Assembly (NCBI RefSeq): GCF_050436765.1
Contig: NZ_JBNQGD010000300.1
Span: 1-14,208, forward strand
Length of the DNA stretch: 14,208 bases
From: Arachidicoccus sp050436765
Lineage (GTDB): Bacteria; Bacteroidota; Bacteroidia; Chitinophagales; Chitinophagaceae
Direction: 5' to 3'
The translations under genes and the position numbers were made by a program. Positions within the stretch are counted from its first letter, which is position 1, and every line of letters begins with the position of its first letter. Under the pieces are notes generated by a model. It worked only from the letters and a program-made list of their open reading frames with translations, made no database searches and was not told where the DNA came from. Below, one piece after another: positions 7,513 to 14,208 of this stretch.

Positions 7513-8227
7513 TTTTTTCGCTGATAAGGTATAAGCCTTTGTAGATTAAATAAGGATCGGAGAATATTTTGTTTTTGATATGTGAGGCAAAAAACGGCAA
7601 ATCTCCGCCGGTGAGAAGTACGTTAAATTTATTATATTTAGTTTTATATTCATCAACAACCCCATCAATTTCTTTACTCATTCCGCCAATTACACCACTT
7701 AAGATATTTGTGCGTGTATCGTAACCAATTAATGGAAAATTCCAGTCGGGTTCAATTAAAGGAAGTTGTGCCGTGTAATGTTGTAGTGATTTTAATCGCA
7801 TATTTAATCCGGGGGAGATAGCCCCCCCTAAAAACTGATTAAACTTATTAACGAAATTAAAAGTTATGCAAGAGCCTAAGCCTATAATTAAATTGTGTTG
7901 CTTAGGGAACAGGTTCACTGCACCGACGAGCATTGCCCATCTGTCTGAGCCTACGGTTCTTTCTTGCCCTGAAGGCACACTAATATCTAGATTACTGTGA
8001 TAGGAGACTTTGTGAAAATGACTATTGGTAGCCAGTATTTCATCTACTTTTTCGTCATGCAAAACCACCGATGACAATATAGTTTTTTGAGGTTTTTCTT
8101 TTTCTAATAAAGTTTTGATTTCTTCAGCAGACCCGTCTAAGATAATTTCTCTTATAAAAACGCCATTTTCGAGCACTCCACATTTATAACGGCTGTTACC
8201 AAAATCGAAGCAAAGTGTTTTTTTCAT
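7505..8227 (-). CDS. coaX: Type III pantothenate kinase CoaX
   Basis: Phosphorylates pantothenate to 4'-phosphopantothenate, the first step of CoA synthesis, in the cytosol; type III enzymes belong to the ASKHA fold and are not feedback-inhibited by CoA. At 240 residues its length is normal. The phosphate-1 motif FDFGNS is at 7-12; GSDRW (93-97) is the family's G-x-D-R motif; GGAISPG (134-140) and LTGGD near residue 205 are also present. Oddly, the second phosphate motif reads GLGSCITFN (116-124), with Gly116 where family members usually have Asp (D-x-G-T). Start at 8227 follows a TATTATTG box. Its stop overlaps the start of the decayed OMP gene by 8 nt, so coaX, OMP and lptC probably formed one operon. 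Confidence 0.9.
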   Translation of the reverse strand: MKKTLCFDFGNSRYKCGVLENGVFIREIILDGSAEEIKTLLEKEKPQKTILSSVVLHDEKVDEILATNSHFHKVSYHSNLDISVPSGQERTVGSDRWAMLVGAVNLFPKQHNLIIGLGSCITFNFVNKFNQFLGGAISPGLNMRLKSLQHYTAQLPLIEPDWNFPLIGYDTRTNILSGVIGGMSKEIDGVVDEYKTKYNKFNVLLTGGDLPFFASHIKNKIFSDPYLIYKGLYLISEKNA

Positions 8228-8240
8228 TTTCTTTTGTTTA

Positions 8241-8248
8241 CAATAATA
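8241..8248 (-). promoter_or_regulatory. Probable -7 element of coaX
   Basis: On the minus strand TATTATTG matches TAnnTTTG at seven of eight positions and lies 13 nt upstream of the coaX ATG. No -33 element at the usual spacing is clear. Confidence 0.4.
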
Positions 8249-8277
8249 TAATGGTTCAGCAAACTTCGGGTTTTCCG

Positions 8278-8334
8278 TTCAATTCTAATTGAAAAACATA
8301 ATCATCTTTGGAGGCGACCGTCCAATTTTAATTG
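8278..8334. repeat. Two near-identical palindromes in the coaX-TSUP divergent region
   Basis: CAATTCTAATTG (8280-8291, extended to a 16-bp inverted repeat TTCAATT/AATTGAA at 8278-8293) and CAATTTTAATTG (8323-8334) differ at one base. Their starts are 43 bp apart, about four helical turns. They lie between the two divergent promoters and could be paired sites for one dimeric regulator. AT-richness makes chance palindromes common, so this is moderate evidence. Confidence 0.4.
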
Positions 8335-8374
8335 TGTGTATTATAGCATACAAAATTAGTCCACTACTGCATAG

Positions 8375-8408
8375 TATTTTTGCATTACAATTGTAATACA
8401 ATTGTAAT
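8375..8408 (+). promoter_or_regulatory. TSUP promoter with tandem TACAATTGTA operator
   Basis: TATTTTTG (8375-8382) is a full match to TAnnTTTG. Just downstream, ACAATTGTAAT occurs twice in tandem (8387-8397 and 8398-8408), a period of exactly 11 bp. Each copy holds the palindrome TACAATTGTA (8386-8395, 8397-8406), and the first extends to a perfect 14-mer, ATTACAATTGTAAT (8384-8397). TACAnnTGTA is the core known for CopY/BlaI/MecI-type repressors. The expected transcription start falls inside the first box, so a bound repressor would block initiation. No regulator gene is adjacent. Confidence 0.6.
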
Positions 8409-8423
8409 CAACCCATTTGCAAC

Positions 8424-9260
8424 ATGACAGTTCTAAGTTTTACCATCATTATTTTTACCGGCGCGTGTTTTGCCGGGCTGATAGGATCACTTACCGGATT
8501 AGGTGGCGGTGTTATCATAATCCCTTTATTAAGCTATCTGGGTGTGGATTTACATTACGCTATAGGAACGGCATTGATTGCAGTAATAGCTACCTCTTCT
8601 GGCTCAGCTGCCGCTTATGTAAAGGAAGGTGTTACCAATATGCGTATTGGCATGTTTTTGGAAATTGCTACGACAATGGGAGCGGTGGTTGGTGCATTGC
8701 TGGTAGCCTCTAAATTAGTTCCTACAACTATAGTTGCCATTATTTTTGGGCTAATATTGATTGTGTCGGCTATTAATTCTTTGCGAAAAAAAAAGGAAAT
8801 TACGGAGCTTGTTTGCAGCAAGATGGGGCAGCGTTTCAAATTGAGTGGAAGTTACCCGACGCAGGAAGGAGAAGTGAAATACGGTGTTAAAAATGTCTTT
8901 GGTGGATTCTTTATGATGATGTTTGCGGGCATTCTTTCTGGCCTACTAGGTATTGGTGCCGGCGCTATGAAAGTGATTGCTATGGATAATATCATGCATG
9001 TACCTTTTAAAGTATCAACGACCACCAGCAATTTTATGATCGGTGTTACGGCAACCGCCGGTGCATGTATTTATTTGCAAAGAGGCTATATCGCGCCTCA
9101 ATTATGTATGCCTGTCGTAATTGGCGTTTTATTAGGTGCGATAGTCGGTGCAAAAATATTGTTGAAGTCAAATACGCATAAATTGCGATTGGTATTCGCT
9201 TTTATTGTATTATTGGTCGCAATCGACATGATTTATAAAGGGTTTACAGGAAATATATAA
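8424..9260 (+). CDS. TSUP (TauE/SafE) family permease
   Basis: A 278-residue membrane protein of the TSUP family, which moves sulfite, sulfonates or other small organic anions across the inner membrane, usually as exporters. Two internally repeated halves are visible. The first has SLTGLGGGVIIIPLL near residues 22-36 and the second LSGLLGIGAGAMKV in the second half, the family's paired glycine-rich loops. Seven to eight hydrophobic segments are seen, with a polar loop (RKKKEITE onward) between halves. The ATG at 8424 follows an operator-overlapped promoter, with no clear Shine-Dalgarno. DUF1634 begins one base after its stop. The substrate cannot be read from the sequence. Confidence 0.88.
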   Translation: MTVLSFTIIIFTGACFAGLIGSLTGLGGGVIIIPLLSYLGVDLHYAIGTALIAVIATSSGSAAAYVKEGVTNMRIGMFLEIATTMGAVVGALLVASKLVPTTIVAIIFGLILIVSAINSLRKKKEITELVCSKMGQRFKLSGSYPTQEGEVKYGVKNVFGGFFMMMFAGILSGLLGIGAGAMKVIAMDNIMHVPFKVSTTTSNFMIGVTATAGACIYLQRGYIAPQLCMPVVIGVLLGAIVGAKILLKSNTHKLRLVFAFIVLLVAIDMIYKGFTGNI

Positions 9261-9261
9261 G

Positions 9262-9660
9262 ATGAGTCAATTACACAAAATTAAAGACAAAGACATTTCG
9301 CAAATTATTGGTTACATTCTGCGATACGGGGTTTACTTATCTATGAGTGTTGCTCTAGTAGGCGGAATGCTTTATTTATACAGGCACGGCAGCGAAACAA
9401 ACCTATTTCAGAATAGGCCTTTTGTTGAAAAAGACGAGAATATTGTACAATTATTTAAAAATACTTTTAAGGGAGTTACCAGTGGCCACGGATATTATAT
9501 TATTGAACTAGGCATTTTGCTACTGATAGCGACGCCACTCTCTCGAGTAATCTTTTCCCTATTCGCCTTTAAATTGGAAGGGGACAGGCTGTATGTACTT
9601 ATTTCATTTATCGTATTACTCATTATTATTACTAGTATCATTACCGGTTTTGGTGGATAA
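9262..9660 (+). CDS. DUF1634 family membrane protein
   Basis: A 132-residue protein with three hydrophobic segments: near residues 15-40 (YGVYLSMSVALVGGMLYLY), 80-97 (YYIIELGILLLIATPLSR) and 110-130. The short loop between the first two is polar. DUF1634 proteins are usually encoded directly after TSUP permeases, as here with a one-base gap, and probably act as an accessory subunit of the transporter. Biochemical function is unknown. No strong terminator follows; the next gene has its own promoter. Confidence 0.88.
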   Translation: MSQLHKIKDKDISQIIGYILRYGVYLSMSVALVGGMLYLYRHGSETNLFQNRPFVEKDENIVQLFKNTFKGVTSGHGYYIIELGILLLIATPLSRVIFSLFAFKLEGDRLYVLISFIVLLIIITSIITGFGG

Positions 9661-9760
9661 TATTATTATATTTCAATAATTGTTCCACGGCGATTAATCA
9701 GGGCAGATGCATTTACGTAAATTTTTTTGTGTTAAATTCAATTTTTCTAAATGCAAGGCT

Positions 9761-9768
9761 TATCTTTG
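9761..9768 (+). promoter_or_regulatory. Promoter -7 element of the ATP synthase operon
   Basis: TATCTTTG fits TAnnTTTG exactly and is 19 nt before the chosen atpB start. A purine-rich AGGAAAGG (about 9779-9786) just before the ATG can serve as ribosome binding site. The box lies inside a longer upstream reading of the atpB frame, which argues for the downstream start. Confidence 0.6.
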
Positions 9769-9787
9769 CCGAAAATTTAGGAAAGGT

Positions 9788-10895
9788 ATGGCTTCGAAAT
9801 ATGTGAAACGGTTGTTCGCGTTGCTTTTCAGCGTAATTTTAACCTCATTTTCTTTTCAGGCACAAGCCGCTGAATCCAAGGAAGATGGCAGCAAAATGAA
9901 TATTTCCAAGGAAATCTTTGGACATATTAGCGATTCGCATGAATGGCATCTCTTTAAAGTAGGTGAATTTGAAGCGTCTTTCCCTTTGCCGGTAATCTTA
10001 TACAGCCCCACTAAAGGCTTCTCTGCATTTATGGCTTCTAGGTTTGAACATGGTGAAGTATCTTACAATGGATATTCTTTAGATAAAGATAATAAGGTCG
10101 TTGCTGCTGATGGATCAAAAGTATATGATATATCGATTACGAAAAACGTTTTGGCGATGTTGGGATCGGTGCTTCTTTTGTTCATTATCTTTATAGGTGC
10201 TGCTAAAAAATACAAGAAGAATGGTTCGGCCAAAGCGCCAAGTGGTTTTCAAAATGCGCTAGAGTCGGTCATTATCTTTGTAAGAGATGAGATCGCCGTT
10301 CCTAATTTAGGCAAAAAAGCAAATACTTTTATGCCATTGATATTGACTATATTTTTCTTTATATGGCTAGGTAATATGATGGGGCTTATCCCTGGTGGCG
10401 CCAATCTTATGGGTAATATAGCAGTAACTTGTTGTTTGGCAGTCGTAGCATTTATTGTGATGCTGTTTAGTAGTAAAAAATATTTCTGGGGTCACCTTTT
10501 CAATCCACCCGGGGTTCCTACTGCCGTGAAATTTATTTTGGTTCCAATTGAATTGATATCTTTAATTATTAATCCCATTGCATTGATGATTCGTCTCTTT
10601 TCCAATATGTTGGNNNNNNNNNNTGGCAGGACATATCGTTATCGTTTGCTTTGTATTATTGATATTTATTTTTGCAGGTCTGAATGTGTATGTTGGTGGT
10701 GGTTTTAGTGTTATTTCTGTTGCCTTATCTGTTTTTTCAATGTTAATCGAATTGTTGGTGACGGCCATTCAGGCTTATATCTTTGCTAATCTTACGGCGA
10801 TTTTTATTGGCCAAATGATTGAAGATCATGGGCATACTGCAGAAGCAAATGGAATAGATCACGCACATTCAGATAAAGAGTTTTCTTTATTGTAA
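9788..10895 (+). CDS. atpB: ATP synthase F0 subunit a (AtpB), interrupted by an assembly gap
   Basis: Subunit a forms the two proton half-channels beside the c-ring. The N-terminus is a signal-peptide-like segment (KRLFALLFSVIL, then FQAQAAES), as in many Bacteroidota. Membrane segments then follow, with IELISLIINP and IRLFSNML; Arg269 in IRLF is the essential arginine of the family. The C-terminal part, IVIVCFVLLIFIFAG to ANLTAIFIGQMIEDH, is in a different frame after ten Ns (10614-10623). Deleting the Ns and a duplicated TGG gives NMLAGHIV, the conserved motif, and a continuous 364-residue protein. A longer reading from an ATG at 9707 exists. I prefer 9788 for the promoter position, purine-rich site and signal-peptide placement. 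atpB opens an operon continuing through atpA. Confidence 0.92.
10614..10623. other. Ten-N scaffold gap inside atpB
   Basis: Left flank ends TTGG and right flank begins TGGCAGG. Merging the shared TGG gives codons for N-M-L-A-G-H and restores the atpB frame (13 nt removed). The Ns therefore represent no missing sequence. Confidence 0.9.
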
Positions 10896-10949
10896 TTATT
10901 TTTATAAACATTATTTATTTTCTTTTTTCATTTATAAAATCCATACACA

Positions 10950-11201
10950 ATGTCTTTATTGAACACTGTAATGTTACAAGCCGATGGAATGGCTAAAGGT
11001 CTTGGAGCTGTTGGCGCTGGTGTTGCTGCACTTGGAGCTGGCGTAGGTATCGGCCAAATTGGTAAGGGTGCGGTTGAAGCAATCGCTCGTCAACCAGAAG
11101 CTTCTGGCGACATTCGTGCAAACATGATTCTTGCTGCTGCTCTTGTAGAAGGTGTTGCCTTCTTGGGTGTAATTGCAGGTATCTTGGCAATCGTACTTTA
11201 A
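10950..11201 (+). CDS. atpE: ATP synthase F0 subunit c (AtpE)
   Basis: An 83-residue proteolipid, two membrane helices joined by the polar loop ARQPEA, which contacts gamma and epsilon. Helix 1 holds the glycine repeat (GAGVAALGAGVGIGQ) that packs the ring. Helix 2 carries the ion-binding Glu in ALVEGVAF. The Gln-Glu-Ser/Thr signature of Na+-driven rings is absent: the helix-1 Gln position is Ile and Gly follows the Glu, so protons are the likely coupling ion. It sits 54 bp after atpB. A strong hairpin follows the stop (11209-11246) and may set c-subunit excess. The stop codon itself lies inside a short inverted repeat (GTACTT/AAGTAC). Confidence 0.95.
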   Translation: MSLLNTVMLQADGMAKGLGAVGAGVAALGAGVGIGQIGKGAVEAIARQPEASGDIRANMILAAALVEGVAFLGVIAGILAIVL

Positions 11202-11208
11202 GTACTTA

Positions 11209-11246
11209 AAAACCGCATTAGACGCACAGGGCTAAGATGCGGTTTT
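11209..11246 (+). terminator. Stem-loop between atpE and atpF (attenuator or processing site)
   Basis: AAAACCGCAT (11209-11218) pairs perfectly with ATGCGGTTTT (11237-11246) around an 18-nt loop. The run after the stem is TTTT then ACTTT, an imperfect U-tract. It begins 8 nt after the atpE stop and ends 40 bp before atpF. It could terminate a fraction of transcripts or protect a processed atpBE message, giving more c than b. Confidence 0.65.
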
Positions 11247-11285
11247 ACTTTAAATTTTAAAAATTAGTTTTTAAATAAATTCACT

Positions 11286-11780
11286 ATGGGACTTTTAACA
11301 CCCGATTTTGGTCTTTTCTTTTGGACCTTATTAGCGTTTTTGCTTGTGCTTTTCATTCTAGGTAAATTCGCCTGGAAGCCGATATTGAAAATGTTGGATG
11401 AGCGTGAAAGCACTATCGCAGACAGCATTGCTACGGCCCAAAAAGCCAGAGATGAAATGGCTGCGTTAAAGAGTGAAAATGAAACTCTTTTGCAGCAGGC
11501 ACGTGAAGAAAGAACAAAGATGTTGAGAGAAGCTAAAGATGCTTCGGATAAAATGATTGCAGATGCTCAATCAAAAGCAAAAAGCGAATATGAAAGAATT
11601 GTTTCAGATGCTCAGGTAGCTATCGCGCAACAAAAAAATGCTGCATTAACCGATGTTAAAAATAAAGTGGGTACTTTAGTCATTGAAGTGGCTGAAAAAG
11701 TATTGCGTAAACAATTGGCAGATAAGGCGGAACAAGAAAACTTTATCGCCGGTTTGGTGAGCGATGTAAAATTGAATTAG
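11286..11780 (+). CDS. atpF: ATP synthase F0 subunit b (AtpF)
   Basis: Peripheral stalk subunit, 164 residues. One membrane helix (about residues 9-28, FFWTLLAFLLVLFILG) is followed by a long charged alpha-helix typical of the dimeric b stalk, with few helix breakers and many heptad-like Ala, Glu and Lys positions. It ends in AEKVLRKQLADK, usual for b, near the delta contact. The length is ordinary for b. Its start follows an AT-rich spacer after the atpE stem-loop and lies 35 bp before atpH. Confidence 0.94.
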   Translation: MGLLTPDFGLFFWTLLAFLLVLFILGKFAWKPILKMLDERESTIADSIATAQKARDEMAALKSENETLLQQAREERTKMLREAKDASDKMIADAQSKAKSEYERIVSDAQVAIAQQKNAALTDVKNKVGTLVIEVAEKVLRKQLADKAEQENFIAGLVSDVKLN

Positions 11781-11815
11781 AATAATTAGGCAATAAATAA
11801 TTTATAAATAGAAAA

Positions 11816-12379
11816 ATGCAAAACCCACGTTTATCGGCAGTTTACGCAAAAAGTTTGGCAGATTTGGCTATTGAGCAGAAAAAGCTGGATACAATATTTA
11901 GCGATATGCAGTACATCAAGGCTGTCTGTGGTGCAAGTAGAGAGTTTGTTCAACTTTTGAAAAGCCCCATTATTTTTGCCGATAAAAAACAAGCTATCAT
12001 TAATGATATTACTAAAGGTAAAGTAAGCGATATAACCGCAGCTTTCAATACTCTTTTGATTAAAAAAGGTAGGGAGGGTTACTTACCGCAGATAGCGGAC
12101 GCATTTATTGAACAATACAATAAACTTAATGGAATCAACAGTGTGAAGGTTACTACTGCTGTTCCATTATCTGAAAAAAATAAGAATAATATTTTAGCTA
12201 AATTAAAAACCGAAGTTGGTTTTGATAAAGTAGAGTTAGAAACAGCTGTTGATGCGGATTTGATAGGCGGTTTTGTTTTGGAATTCAACAACAATTTAGT
12301 AGATGCAAGTATTGCCCGCGATTTACGAGACATCAAAAAGCAATTTCAGCAAAACTTGTATGTTCAAAATATAAAATAA
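11816..12379 (+). CDS. atpH: ATP synthase F1 subunit delta (AtpH)
   Basis: Delta/OSCP subunit, 187 residues, joining the alpha N-termini to the b stalk. The N-terminal six-helix domain starts with RLSAVYAKSLADLA, and the C-terminal region contains the family's DADLIGGFVLEF and DASIARDLRDIKKQF. It lies between atpF and atpA in the operon, with spacings of 35 and 64 bp. Confidence 0.94.
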   Translation: MQNPRLSAVYAKSLADLAIEQKKLDTIFSDMQYIKAVCGASREFVQLLKSPIIFADKKQAIINDITKGKVSDITAAFNTLLIKKGREGYLPQIADAFIEQYNKLNGINSVKVTTAVPLSEKNKNNILAKLKTEVGFDKVELETAVDADLIGGFVLEFNNNLVDASIARDLRDIKKQFQQNLYVQNIK

Positions 12380-12443
12380 ACTTTTTTAAGAAAAAAATCA
12401 CGAATCCCTTTTCGTTTAAGCAACGGAAGAAAAACAAAATAAT

Positions 12444-14021
12444 ATGGCAGAAATTAAACCGGATGAAATATCGGCGATATTAAGGCAACAACTTAGCAAC
12501 TTCAACGCATCAGCGGATTTAGAGGAAGTTGGTACGGTATTGCAAGTGGGCGATGGTATCGCGCGCGTTTATGGGTTGAATAATGTTCGCTCTGGTGAAC
12601 TTGTTGAATTTGAAACTGGCACAAAAGCAATTGCCCTAAATCTAGAAGAAGATAATGTGGGTGTGGTATTGATGGGCGAAAGCAAAGGTATCAAAGAAGG
12701 TGCGAAAGTACGTCGTACCGGCAGCATTGCCTCTATCAAAGTTGGTGAAGGCTTGATGGGACGGGTTATCAATATGTTGGGAGAACCCATAGATGGTAAA
12801 GGCCCTATTCAAGGAGAATTATACGAAATGCCATTGGAACGTAAAGCCCCAGGGGTTATTTATCGTGAGCCTGTAAAAGAACCATTGCAAACTGGTATCA
12901 AAGCTATCGATGCGATGATTCCTGTTGGTCGCGGACAGCGTGAATTGGTAATTGGCGACCGCCAAACTGGTAAAACGGCTATTTGTATCGATACCATTAT
13001 CAATCAAAAAGAATTTTACGATGCAGGTAAACCTGTATATTGTATATATGTGGCTATTGGTCAAAAAGCATCAACCATTGCAGGTGTGATGAAAACTTTG
13101 CAAGATAATGGCGCAATGGCTTATACAACGATTGTTGCAGCCTCTGCCGCTGATCCTGCACCTCAACAATTCTATGCGCCATTTGCTGGTGCAGCTATTG
13201 GAGAATTCTTCCGTGATACTGGCCGTCCGGCATTGATTGTTTATGATGATTTATCAAAACAAGCTGTGGCCTACCGCGAAGTTTCTTTGTTGCTCCGTCG
13301 CCCGCCAGGACGTGAAGCTTATCCGGGTGATGTATTCTATTTGCACAGTCGTTTATTAGAACGTGCTGCCAAAGTTATCAATAATCAGGATGTAGTGAAA
13401 AACATGAATGATTTACCGGAATCTATTAAGCATTTAGTGAAAGGTGGTGGTTCATTAACTGCGCTTCCTATTATTGAAACGCAGGCCGGTGACGTATCTG
13501 CTTATATTCCAACTAACGTAATTTCTATTACCGACGGTCAAATATTTTTGGAAGGTAACTTGTTTAATGCAGGTATCCGTCCGGCTATCAACGTAGGTAT
13601 TTCGGTGAGTCGTGTTGGTGGTAGCGCTCAGATTAAATCAATGAAAAAGGTATCGGGTACATTGAAACTAGACCAAGCACTTTACCGAGAAATGGAAGCC
13701 TTTTCTAAATTTGGTGGGGACTTAGATGCTGCTACTAAATTGGTATTGGACAAAGGTGCACGCAACGTAGAAATATTGAAACAACCGCAGTTCTCTCCAC
13801 TATCCGTAGAGAAACAGGTAGCTATCATTTACTTGGGTTCTCAAGGATTGTTACGTGAAGTAGCTGTCAAAAAAGTGAAAGCTTTTGAAGAACAATTCTT
13901 TGTTGAAATGGAAAGTAAATTGCCTGAAGTTTTAGCGGAATTTAAGAAAGGTAATTTACCAGAAGATGGTGTAAAAAAGATGGTAGATTTGGCCAAAGGT
14001 ATTATGCCGCAATACAAATAG
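12444..14021 (+). CDS. atpA: ATP synthase F1 subunit alpha (AtpA)
   Basis: Non-catalytic nucleotide-binding subunit of F1, 525 residues, slightly longer than the E. coli protein. An N-terminal beta-barrel precedes the Walker A GDRQTGKT (171-178). Walker B-like LIVYDDLSKQ is near 264-273 and RRPPGREAYPGD near 285-296. SVSRVGG (387-393) holds Arg390, the arginine finger supplied to the beta catalytic site. The stretch between HSRLLERAAK and GGGSLTALP (about 311-337, VINNQDVVK onward) is longer than in E. coli. The C-terminal helical domain ends in GIMPQYK. A perfect terminator starts 20 bp after the stop. Confidence 0.96.
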   Translation: MAEIKPDEISAILRQQLSNFNASADLEEVGTVLQVGDGIARVYGLNNVRSGELVEFETGTKAIALNLEEDNVGVVLMGESKGIKEGAKVRRTGSIASIKVGEGLMGRVINMLGEPIDGKGPIQGELYEMPLERKAPGVIYREPVKEPLQTGIKAIDAMIPVGRGQRELVIGDRQTGKTAICIDTIINQKEFYDAGKPVYCIYVAIGQKASTIAGVMKTLQDNGAMAYTTIVAASAADPAPQQFYAPFAGAAIGEFFRDTGRPALIVYDDLSKQAVAYREVSLLLRRPPGREAYPGDVFYLHSRLLERAAKVINNQDVVKNMNDLPESIKHLVKGGGSLTALPIIETQAGDVSAYIPTNVISITDGQIFLEGNLFNAGIRPAINVGISVSRVGGSAQIKSMKKVSGTLKLDQALYREMEAFSKFGGDLDAATKLVLDKGARNVEILKQPQFSPLSVEKQVAIIYLGSQGLLREVAVKKVKAFEEQFFVEMESKLPEVLAEFKKGNLPEDGVKKMVDLAKGIMPQYK

Positions 14022-14040
14022 AATTTGTTTAATATATTTG

Positions 14041-14072
14041 AAAGCATCCACAGTTACTGTGGATGCTTTTTT
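14041..14072 (+). terminator. Intrinsic terminator of the ATP synthase operon
   Basis: AAAGCATCCACAG (14041-14053) and CTGTGGATGCTTT (14057-14069) form a perfect 13-bp stem with a TTA loop, followed by a run of Ts (six in total through 14072). It ends the transcript after atpA. Confidence 0.92.
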
Positions 14073-14208
14073 CATAGTGAAGTACGTATATGGCGTAATT
14101 CTAAAAGACAACGGCCATTCTTTGCCTCATATTACGCAGTTGAATGTTTGAAAGGGATAATTGGAGTCATAATTCCATAATCCTAAGAACCAAATTCAAC
14201 AAGTCACA
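14073..14208. other. Right edge without a recognisable gene
   Basis: Nothing here supports a coding call. A 24-codon frame from a GTG at 14077 is the longest obvious reading and has no family resemblance I can name. GCGTAAT and ATTACGC recur as inverted arms about 39 nt apart. The usual atpG is not seen in the 136 bp after the terminator. Confidence 0.5.

Noticed and set aside
8417..8713. 98-codon plus-strand frame overlapping the TSUP gene
   Set aside because: Shadow of the TSUP frame; rich in Cys, Arg and Tyr with no membrane pattern or family resemblance.
10993..11190. Minus-strand frame opposite atpE rich in Gln, Leu and Arg
   Set aside because: Antisense shadow produced by Ala/Gly-rich atpE codons.
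14077..14151. 24-codon frame after the atp terminator
   Set aside because: Short, GTG start, no recognisable family or ribosome binding site.
1..14208. CRISPR arrays, insertion sequences, tRNA or rRNA genes
   Set aside because: No spaced repeat arrays, transposase genes, terminal repeats with target duplications, or RNA gene signatures were seen.

Overview
The window looks like part of a draft chromosome from a Bacteroidota bacterium, most likely of the Chitinophagaceae type. Several signals agree: low GC; promoter boxes matching the Bacteroidota -7 element TAnnTTTG (before satD, the TSUP gene and atpB); weak Shine-Dalgarno sequences; a fused E1 alpha/beta 2-oxoacid dehydrogenase; an adjacent satD-DUF3307 pair; a coaX-lptC-CNNM order; and an ATP synthase operon atpB-E-F-H-A without the beta subunit gene. 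The lineage call rests on recognised protein families and promoter style, not on a search.

Layout, left to right. Positions 2-931 are a 5'-truncated lipA (lipoyl synthase). An operator-like repeat cluster and a probable leaderless promoter (943-993) follow, then the overlapping pair satD (998-1606) and DUF3307 membrane protein (1603-2310). A 799-residue fused E1 (2386-4785) comes next and converges with a minus-strand block. Read in its own direction that block runs coaX (8227-7505), a decayed outer-membrane-protein gene (7512-6913), lptC (6908-6333) and a CNNM/CorC membrane protein (6175-4916). A divergent control region (8228-8423) separates coaX from a TSUP permease (8424-9260) and its DUF1634 partner (9262-9660). 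The right third is the F-type ATP synthase cluster atpB, atpE, atpF, atpH, atpA (9788-14021), closed by a strong intrinsic terminator at 14041-14072.

How the genes relate. LipA makes the lipoyl cofactor used by the E2 partners of enzymes such as the E1 encoded here, although no E2 gene is present. LptC belongs to LPS export and CoaX makes the first intermediate of CoA synthesis; the damaged gene between them was probably once co-transcribed with both. The TSUP and DUF1634 proteins probably act together as an anion exporter. The ATP synthase genes encode the a, c, b, delta and alpha subunits; gamma, beta and epsilon are not in the window.

Most notable points: (1) SatD carries a palm-like arrangement resembling class III cyclases or GGDEF domains, joined to a helix-turn-helix, behind a repeat-rich promoter whose transcript may be leaderless; (2) an outer-membrane-protein gene between coaX and lptC is in decay, with its start still overlapping coaX and its C-terminal barrel strands still readable across a one-base frameshift; (3) two tandem TACAATTGTA boxes at exactly 11-bp period sit just after the TSUP -7 element; (4) a ten-N gap in atpB is almost certainly a scaffolding artefact, since the flanks overlap by TGG and merging them restores the frame; (5) a long-stem hairpin lies between atpE and atpF where c-subunit excess would need to be set; (6) CoaX has Gly where the family's acidic residue is expected.
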